Assembly (NCBI GenBank): GCA_029216955.1
Contig: JANAVB010003400.1
Location: forward strand, 16,101,371 to 16,165,370
Origin: Iris pallida
Taxonomy: Eukaryota; Streptophyta; Magnoliopsida; Asparagales; Iridaceae
DNA length: 64,000 nt
Reading direction: 5' to 3'
Positions 55,886 through 64,000 of this stretch are shown piece by piece (position 1 is the stretch's first letter; every line of letters begins with the position of its first letter). Below the pieces are notes generated by a model that saw only the letters and a list, made by a program, of their open reading frames with translations, had not been told where the DNA came from and searched no databases. The position numbers were made by a program, and so were the translations under genes.

Positions 55886-58800
55886 CTCAATTTCCTCTGG
55901 ACGCTCGCTTCATTTCAATTCGAAAAGTTGCCCACCACCACTTGATATCACTCTTGACTCTACTCGATGCCGCACTGGATGTTCCATACAATAAGTCTAA
56001 TACAAATCGTGTAATTTTGTCGCATGTGTTTTGGAAATTACACGATGTTTGTTAAGAAAGTCGCGAAGGGTATATTGCATTGAATGCAACGAGCCGTAAA
56101 AATGTTAGTTGCTGCAAGCGCAACAAATTGTGAAATACGATTTGAGATATTGTCACAATGTAACATGTTGAATGAGAAATAAAATGATGCACGACGTGCA
56201 ACGAGTTAATGGTGAATATGCGTTAAAATGAAAGTGAGAAGTGATAAGCCAATACCGAATGTGTTAAACGGATTTAGGCATTGACTTGGAAAGTCGAGAG
56301 TAAATCATTGCACGAGGTGCGGTAAATGTCAAAAATAATCGTTGCACGATGTGCAATACGTATTGGAAAGTAAAATTATTGCACGTGGTGCAACGCATAT
56401 CAAGTTAATCATTGCACGAAGTGCAAAGAAAATTGGAAATAAATCGTTGTACAAAGTGAAATGAAATGTCGAAAATAAATCGTAGCACGATGTGCAACGC
56501 GTATCGAAAGTAAAATTGTTGCTCGTGGTGCAACGCATATCTAAATAAATTGTTGTACGAGATACAACGTAAGGAAAGAATTGAAATCATAAATCGATAG
56601 AACGAATCATTCGGTTGCACACCAAACTTATGTTGGCAAACGAGAACATTGACCGAGTCGTATCAGATGTGAATTAATCAAATTTACGGTTGTGATCAAG
56701 CACGATCACTGCAAAAATTATGAGTCGGAAGAGAATGTTGGTTTATTAAAGTATAATGCGAGGGAAACGGCTTGATTTTCGAGTGGTATATGCCATACCA
56801 CGTAGGCGATGAATGACTCGATTCCGAGTGGTATATGGTATATCACTTGTGCGATGAATTGCATCGACACGTTGTGAGAATTGTGGAAGAATTATCCGCA
56901 ACGGACGGAGGAGTGCCGAGACTCGATTAAAAATTTGTATGACGGTATGTTGGTGCAAGTATTCTTCGAAAATCGGTTGGGACGATAAGACGAGACTCGT
57001 ATCGATGAACGATACGTCGGACGGAAGTTATAAGTTGGTCGGACGACCGAGACTAGCAAAATGATTATGCCTTGATGCAATAATCGGATCGACGGGAAAG
57101 GGAAAACTCGAGCTTACGAATGAGTCGCACGACTTGCGATCTCGATAGGAATGTTGGGCGAGACGAATCGAATCGCACGACTTGTGATTTTGATAGAAAT
57201 GTTGGGCGATGTAAATTGTAATCGAATCGCACGATGTGCGACTTCGGTAAGAAAGTTGGTTGACGTGAGAAACCGTACCTAAGAAATAGTTGGTTGCGTT
57301 ACGGCGACACTCATTTGAGTACGACTGATAGCACGTGAAACTTAGAGGGCGAGATTATATGACTTGAGGGTTCGATGTTGGATAATCGGCAACTCAATTA
57401 CGCGATCAAAGTATAGCGGGTTGCGGCAAATCGGAGAACGAGTAGATGCGTATGGAAAAGTTTGTTGAGAACTTGGATGTATGCGATGCGAGTTAAGTTG
57501 ACGTTGAAACGGATTCGAAGTCGACCCTCTTGCTATCAAAATTGATATGAACTATCAAGATCGATACGCAAGGAAACGTAAGCACGATGTGAGAATACAA
57601 AATAGAGTGCGCCTTGCGCTATCAAAATTTTGTAAGTAATGATACGAGAATGAACGAACTTGGTTGATCGTAAATTTTGTGATTGATCAGGGCGAGACTA
57701 TAAGTCATCGACGATTGCTCGATGCGTATAGTATCTCGTGTGTCGACCCGCGAATAAGATAGACTCGAACTCGATACGAGTTGATGTTTCGTAAATTACG
57801 AAATCATCGACGGTAGTGCATGACTTGACTCGGAGGATAGTTGCGCATCAGTTACGCCAATAGAAACAGTTTTGTCCAAAATTTGGGTAGTCGCATAGAA
57901 TCGTCGGAACGTGATTTGGCTCCGAAATAAGATATAGCATGGTTCGTAGTAAACTGTCATTCATTAATGATCCACAATTATCGAGCGTAGTTTCGGGGCA
58001 GCTAACCCTAGAAGACTTGACCGCCAAATCAAATTGAATGTTGCAGACCGTAAGATGACCCATACGATATCGCATATAGGATTGCACTGATAACAAGTAT
58101 AACACGGTGCATGTTGACGATAAGTCTAGGCGATCAAGAATTGTTGGAACAACTTTCGATTGAGAATGATATAGTTACTTTTTGAGTATTCGTTGGATGA
58201 ATGCTTGAATGGTTATGTTGGTCGACGATCAAACTAGAAATGCACCAACGAACTTGGTGATTCGGATAGGTGATTGCAAGAAACGTGCTATGCCCGAGAG
58301 GGAACGGTAAGGGAATGACCTATGAGTCATGTCATTAGATTCGGATTCACCTTGCAATTGAGCTTGCGTGAATCGAAGTTATGTTCGATGTTGCGAGACG
58401 GATAAGTTGGGAATTCGGCTAGTAAATTTCTACTCGTTAGGAAATCGAATATAAGATGCGTCGTAAAGACCTTCGTGCTAAGGCGATCGTTGCCTTGAGC
58501 ACCGTCGCCTTGATGTAAACTTTCGTGTCGGATAGATTGTGGCCTTTGTGCAATGTCAATTTAAAGTTGCGTCGGAAGAAGTTAAGCACGGGGACTATGT
58601 AAGTAACCTAGTAGACGTAGTCCTGAATGTTGATGCGTTTGCAAGTCAACGAAGGAAATCATAATCGTAGATAAGTGCATAGCGAGATTTCGGAAATAGT
58701 TGGGTGGCGACATCGAACGCCAGGCATTGCGAAGGATCGTTGCGATCGGATGCACGACGGCTCGGTGCAATGCATAGAATTGATAGTCCCAATGAAACGT

Positions 58801-59231
58801 ACGAAATAAGAAATGCAATTTTGAATCGCATCGTGTGCCTTGACTTTTGTTGGATGATCGCATTTGTATCAATATGCATATGCAATGAAATTGTGAGAAC
58901 AAGTGCTAAGGATAAGTCCGATCGAGAGTACGAGATGGCAAGCATAGGATTGAAATTTACCTGTCAGCTTTGTTCCAATTTGCTACCACTAGAATTGGTC
59001 AAAATACATATATCTTCGGGACGCCTTGAATATAGGTATGGATCCAAATCGAGTTGTATATAAAATTCAAATTGAGCTGCAGGGAAGACTATGAAATGTT
59101 AATGAAAAGCTTGCGAGATAGTGTGAAACTGAACAACGTTAGTGGGACGAGATCGTGAAACGATCTATAAAATACTTAGTCGGAGTGTTGGTTTTGGTTC
59201 GAGGACGAACCTTGTTTTGAGTGGTATATTC
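55886..59231 (+). other. Non-coding internal region of element D
   Basis: No frame over about 120 codons and no gag, protease, RT or integrase motif on either strand. It contains runs of short imperfect palindromes (56306-56566, 56780-56850, 57110-57250). Otherwise I see nothing in this stretch. Confidence 0.7.
56306..56566 (+). repeat. Array of about eight TTGCACGANGTGCAA palindromes in element D
   Basis: About eight copies of the imperfect palindrome TTGCACGATGTGCAA every 30-40 bp, separated by AT-rich spacers containing TGGAAAGTAAAAT-like text. Related palindromes (CGCACGA.(T/G)TGCGA) recur at 57110-57250 and GTGCACG forms in the LTR. Confidence 0.85.
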
Positions 59232-61384
59232 TGTAATGCCCCGCTCCGCACGACGCATTTTGCTGAAGCGTTGACTCAACGAGTCGCGATGACCGAATGA
59301 AATGTATCGATGCAAAATGATATGAGAGTTACGTTGTCCCGAGCAACGCATCAAACTAAGTCGATGCGAAGAGTTGCCTTGTCCCAAAAGAATGCATCGA
59401 GTTGAATCGATGCGAAGCGCTGCGTTGCCCTGAAGGATGAGTGCGTTGAATCGGCTCGAATATTCTAAGAAATTGAATCGACCAAAGCGCAAGTCCGAAT
59501 CGATGCAAGTATTGATTTTAGTTGGTTTCGTGTGCAGGTTATACTTTGACGCAAAAATATTAGAGGTCGATCTTTTGCAATATTTAGTAAGGGGTCCGCA
59601 AAATCAAATCGTCGCCTTGGGACGGGCTGAGACTTGGGCATGCTAAGGCAAATCGGACGTATGATTCAATGAAGCACGAAGTGCTCGAATGGCTAAGTCA
59701 GGAGAGTGGCCGTGCAACGAAGTTAAGAAATCGAGCCGCATCAGTTCGGTAAAACGACAAAGGCGTATCGACTCAAGGTGGGAGGATTGACTTCTTTTTA
59801 CTCCTTCATTCGATAAGTCAAATATATCATTGTATGCTAAGTTAACCTATCGGCGCCACGGGCGTGGTCCGATCGAAGATAAATTAAAGTGTGTGTCGAA
59901 CACTAAGTTAGAATAATTGAAATGAAACGTGCATCATATGCACGAGTCGCTATGGAACATTGGATATCGCTAAGGCGAGCGCCTCGGTGCGCAAGCCGTA
60001 AGAACATGGGATAACTGTACTCGGCGAGTGCCTTAGCGCACGAACCATACCGTACCTTTGCGCACGAGTTAGAATGGCTAGAACATTGAAAGACAATAGG
60101 CGAGCGCCCTAGTGCGCAAGCCCGAACATTGAATGCTAAGTTATAGAACATGGGGATACGGTCGAAACGTGCCTACGTGTACGGGATAATAAAAGATGGC
60201 TTCGTTGCGAAAGAATACAGTTGTGGCATGAATGTGGCGGAACTGTCGGATATGACATGGTGCCTCGAAAGGTGTTCGAGACCTTCGGGTCGTTCGGTTG
60301 ACGAGCATTGAGTTGAGGCACGATGCCATTGAATCATTGAAACGAAGTATGAAATGTAAGAACACAGAAAGTTAACGAAAAAGACGCAAGATGATAAAGT
60401 CTGAGTCTCGGACTCAAGACTATGTTTGGTTGTTTGAATTTGATTGCTTGAATGATAAGGGCATTTCATGGTCGAATGGAATGGACGAGAGATAAAATGT
60501 GATATCTCCCGTGCACGGGTGTTTCCCCAAACGGTTAAATGCCGGAGCGCCCCGGAACCGCTTGGCCTAGGAGGGAATCGAATAATCTTTGTAGGCGCAC
60601 ATCCTTAAACAAGATAGAAAAAGCCGCAAATGATGGTATACAATGGGAACGTTTCGGTTGTTGGGATGTGACCCAACCCGTGAAACGTCGGGCAGCCCGA
60701 CCAAATATTGAGAAAAGAAGGAGAGAAAAGAAAGGAACTCCTTTAGTCCATTCCGGCGCGGATACGCCAATGGCCCTTCATATAGTTAAGGAACGATGGA
60801 TTGAAAGTGTAGGCGCGTATGCGTCCGCATAGAGATCCTGCTTAGAGATGCACATATAACATGACAGGGAAGGAATGCGGCGTATTCACCTTGCGTCGGA
60901 GCAAGGGCGAGTACGTCGACTTGGTAAGTCATGCCACGAATCAAACACAAGATTGCTTGTTTGCTTGCCTATTCAATTCCGATAACATGCTGCTATGATA
61001 ACATGCTTTACGCTTTCAAAGATGCCATGAAATTGAACCTAAGGAGAACATAGCAAGATCATAAGCTAAGTTGCATGATTCAACATAAATATTATAATGT
61101 CGGTTTGGAAAGATGATCTTTGCTTCAGTACATGCGAGGACGAACGTTTTCACGCAGGGTGCAGGGAATGAATTGCTCGCGGCGAAGCGTTGCTTGAACG
61201 TGTTGAGGCTTGGAATGCCGAAGCGCTTTGAAGCGTGCGATCGTATTGACGCTCGGACTATGCAGCTGGATTGATGCGGCCGAGATATAGAAGGCATGAT
61301 GTATGGAACAGTGAAATCCTTTGTGGGCAAGAGAGAACCTGAGTGTTGTAGCCAATCTGGCATATATTGTTAGGCTATCGAAAG
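59232..61384 (+). repeat. 3' LTR of element D, truncated by element F
   Basis: Starts TGTAATGCCCC; collinear with the 5' LTR up to GGCTAT(T/C)GAAAG, where F begins. About 199 bp of the LTR end (compare 55666-55864) are missing from the window. Confidence 0.92.
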
Positions 61385-64000
61385 TATCACGACCCGCACC
61401 CGGTTTTCGGACGCGAGCTCGTGAGCAAGCCAGCTACGTATCGAGCGGACTCCAGCCCGACTCGAGTACGTATAAGCTGTCAAGATCAGGGTATAATGTC
61501 TAATCTAAACTATATCTCAATCCACATGAATCATATAAACAAGAATGAACAAGTATGGGTCATGGTCTGCAGCCCATTAAGATATTGTTCGATTAGACTC
61601 CAAGAATAATGTGAGTCTATAAATAAGCAGAGTATATCATGGTATGGAATATAAAGTACGAAAAGACAACAAAGAATATCACAACCAAATACCTGTATCA
61701 TACATCGCAATCCTCTACCATCCTACTCTGCTAACTAACTCCATGTAGTCGCTAAACCTAAAGAGATCATCAGGTCCTCCGAGGACTAGCAAGATACATA
61801 AAACATGCCTATCTAACAGTTTAATCATGCAGTAATATAACCAGGGTATAAACACGAACTAGACATGAGACTGACACGTGGCTACTGACAGGTAACTATG
61901 AACTCGGATACAGGATCAAGTACGCATAAATGAACTGCTAGTAGATCAATGGATAACCAACCCTCGCCCCGATTGTGGACTCGCAGGTCAGTTTCAAGAC
62001 AAGTCACCCTCGCCCCGATTGTGGACTCGCAGGTGCAAAGGCAACCCTCGCCCCGTGTGTGGACTCGCAGGTTGTCGGAAAGACAAAGGAATAGTAGTTC
62101 ACTCACTCATACTTACAGACACGACTCAGTCAAGACACGGGTGAAGACACGACACGACCCAATCACGATACACGAGAGAACTAATCCAATATGAACTAAC
62201 AAGGCTAATCATGTATAAGGACTATAGCTATATTAGCATGTACGATATACAAATCACAAGTAATAACCAACCAGTAAAACTATATACTAATAGAAATATG
62301 CATGTAAATAAACTGTAGAGGGAGACAAGGAATACTTGCCTGGAGGTTGCACACAGATCCAACAAAATACAGTCAATTACCAAGCCATGAAGTCCAAGTC
62401 CTCACAACTGTCTCCGAAAGCTGAAATAAACATTGCCAACAGTCTCAAAATAGTCAAATTAGCTAGGATTGCCTGTCCTTAAGTCCAATTCTGGACACAG
62501 GGGCAAAACGGTAATTTCGGGCAAAAACGATGTCCGCCGTTGGACCCGCTTTGCACCGAAATACGTGCCAGAGTCAATGGTCTCTAAAGTCGTCAAACTA
62601 CATGTCTACGGATCCAGTTTTTCGATACAAATCCAACCGTATGTCCAAAGTTGGATTCCGGCGGGCCGTGCACAAAATCACCCGTTGAGTGGGACCGTGG
62701 GGCCCGCAAAACGGCAATTTTATCAACTGTCTCAGAATCGGACCAAACTTGGCGTACAGGACCAAAAAAATGATACGGTCCTGCTGGCATAAGTTTCGTC
62801 TCGATCTGACGAGCGTGCACAAAGTAATTGAGAAGTTTGCACATAGGCCAATACGGGGATTTTCGACGGATACGCATCAAATTCGTCGTGCACACGCGAC
62901 CAATTTGAATTTTGTCAAAGCCCACACGACCACGAAGCTGTTACGCATCTTTCGATGCCTTCGGTTTGCGACCACGTCGCCCGGAATGGCGGGACGGACG
63001 TGGTATCAGACAATTTTCTAGTTTTGAAAACAGATTTTTGGGAAACTTTGGGATTCGATTTCTCGACGCGTAGTCGATGATTTCTGAATCCACAAAAAGG
63101 ACTGTGAAGCCCTATATGTTGTCTAAAGTTCCTTCAAATAGTTTTTCTAATGAATCAATGGGTTGGCAGAAAATTGCCTTCAAACTAAGGGTTTTTGGGT
63201 TTCGATTCCTGTTCAATTTTGAACAGTTTTCGGGCCGACTTCGAATCGACCTCCTGGCCATCCTACCGCAAAACAATTAATTCTATCTAAAGGGGTTTAA
63301 AGCCTTACATATTAGGAATGCACCGAAGAAGACGGGACACAAAACGAATGCACGATGATCACGAAATTCCTCCACAAACTTGACCTGCTGCTATCACCCA
63401 TCCCGTATTGCTGCTGTTGCTCGCGTTGTGTGCACGCGGTTTCTTCGCCGTCCGGCGACCCACACGGCGGCGTGCGGCCATGGGTGGCCGCCCATGGTGT
63501 CGGGGAGATGTCGGCGTCGGGTTGAGAAGTTTTGGTTTAGGGTTTTGGTTTTTCTTTTGTATCTTCCTCTCTCGAACTATGCGTATATATGCACGCAGGT
63601 TACTGTCGGGTTTTTGTTTGAGAAGGGTTGGGGTTCATCCTCTGGGCTGAGGGAAATTGAGGGAATAGGTTTTGGGACTGCTCGGGCTCGAGCTGAGCCT
63701 GGGAAGGATTTGGCTCGGGCTGAGGAGCTGTTGCCTCTGTTTTACTTGGTCCGGTCATGGGGCATGTTGCCTAGCCCGACCAGACTTTTCAGCTGGGCTG
63801 AGCCGAATTGCTGGTTGCTCGGGGTATTTACTGGTTTAGTTGTTTTGTTAGTGTGGGAACTGGGAAGTATGGCTCAGGCTGGAGGATTGGGCCGGCCCAA
63901 GTGGGCTGGGGGTTAGGGGTTTTGGGCTTGGCTCATGGGGAGCTCGGGTTGGGCCAAGCCTGGTAGGTTTTGGGGTGCTGCTGCTTCTTATTTCTTTTTT
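61385..64000 (-). mobile_element. Element F: LTR of a chromovirus-like element, runs off the right end
   Basis: It begins TATCACGACCCGCACCC, the complement of the end of the G LTR (GGGTGCGGGTCGTGACA) with one base change, so F is in minus orientation and inserted into D's 3' LTR. More than 2.6 kb of non-coding DNA follow. The far end is rich in GGCCCAAGCCCA-like text. The plus-strand frame at 63380-63916 has no recognisable domain and is probably chance. Confidence 0.6.
61955..62075. repeat. Three tandem ~45-bp units in element F
   Basis: CCCTCGCCCCG(A/T)(T/G)TGTGG then ACTCGCAGGT occurs three times at about 61960, 62007 and 62045. Confidence 0.85.

Larger units (their letters stand above)
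53497..61384 (+). mobile_element. Element D: non-coding LTR retrotransposon (LARD-like)
   Basis: 5' LTR 53497-55864, tRNA-iMet PBS at 55868, about 3.4 kb of internal DNA without a credible polyprotein, 3' LTR from 59232 cut by F at 61385. The sequence before the 3' LTR (GGTTCGAGGACGAACCTTG) is the kind found just upstream of chromovirus 3' LTRs. D may be a derivative that has lost gag-pol. Confidence 0.85.

Noticed and set aside
63380..63916. 178-aa plus-strand frame near the right end
   Set aside because: Arg/Leu/Gly-rich composition typical of a GC-richer LTR stretch, overlaps another frame, no motif recognised.

Overview
The window is gene-poor repetitive DNA from a flowering plant, most likely a eudicot; the species cannot be read from it. 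I found no cellular protein gene, rRNA or tRNA gene. Nearly every base belongs to LTR retrotransposons of the Ty3/gypsy superfamily, inserted into one another. Elements are named A to H here. A, B, C and H (minus strand) are Tat-lineage (Ogre/Retand-like) elements: they have a second, archaeal-type RNase H between RT/RH and integrase, and where the 5' end is visible (A, B, C) a tRNA-Arg-type primer binding site and a very long N-terminal extension of gag. E (minus) and G (plus) are chromovirus (Tekay/Del-like) remnants. D (plus) is a non-coding LTR element with an initiator-Met primer site. F (minus) is an LTR running off the right end.

Layout: 1-12735 element A (3' LTR off-window, 5' LTR 11858-12735), inserted into the pol end of G. 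12736-15608 is the rest of G (pol C-terminus, 3' LTR). 15609-19759 is the old decayed element H, which hosts G on its left and E (19760-22556) on its right. C starts at 22557 inside E's pol and is split by B: C occupies 22557-24473 and 42433-53496. B (24474-42432) is complete, with two 1288-bp LTRs and a perfect TATGG target duplication. D (53497-61384) sits in C's 5' LTR, and F (61385 to the end) sits in D's 3' LTR. The deepest chain is H > E > C > D > F.

The most interesting content is what the Tat elements carry on the opposite strand, between their pol 3' end and their 3' LTR. B holds a multi-exon gene (26222-31008, plus strand) with its own TATA box, GT-AG introns and poly(A) signal; it encodes a plant mobile domain (PMD) followed by an acidic linker and a coiled coil. 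A carries the 3' half of a comparable gene (1-1939) with two small introns that restore one reading frame. A and C also share a second, ~100-residue antisense gene with its own promoter and poly(A) signal.

Each Tat family also has its own short DNA motif repeated many times: TGCGCA in A, CCGCAT in B, TTGCGCC in C. The arrays lie upstream of the LTR TATA box, continue into the repetitive N-terminal coding part of gag, and in B also surround the start of the antisense gene. Arrays of another inverted motif lie upstream of the small antisense genes. The combination of a carried nuclear-type gene and family-specific motif arrays suggests a self-recognising regulatory or anti-silencing module, by analogy with VANDAL/VANC. 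That last step is inference, not something the sequence proves. All Tat polyproteins here carry disabling lesions, B the fewest.
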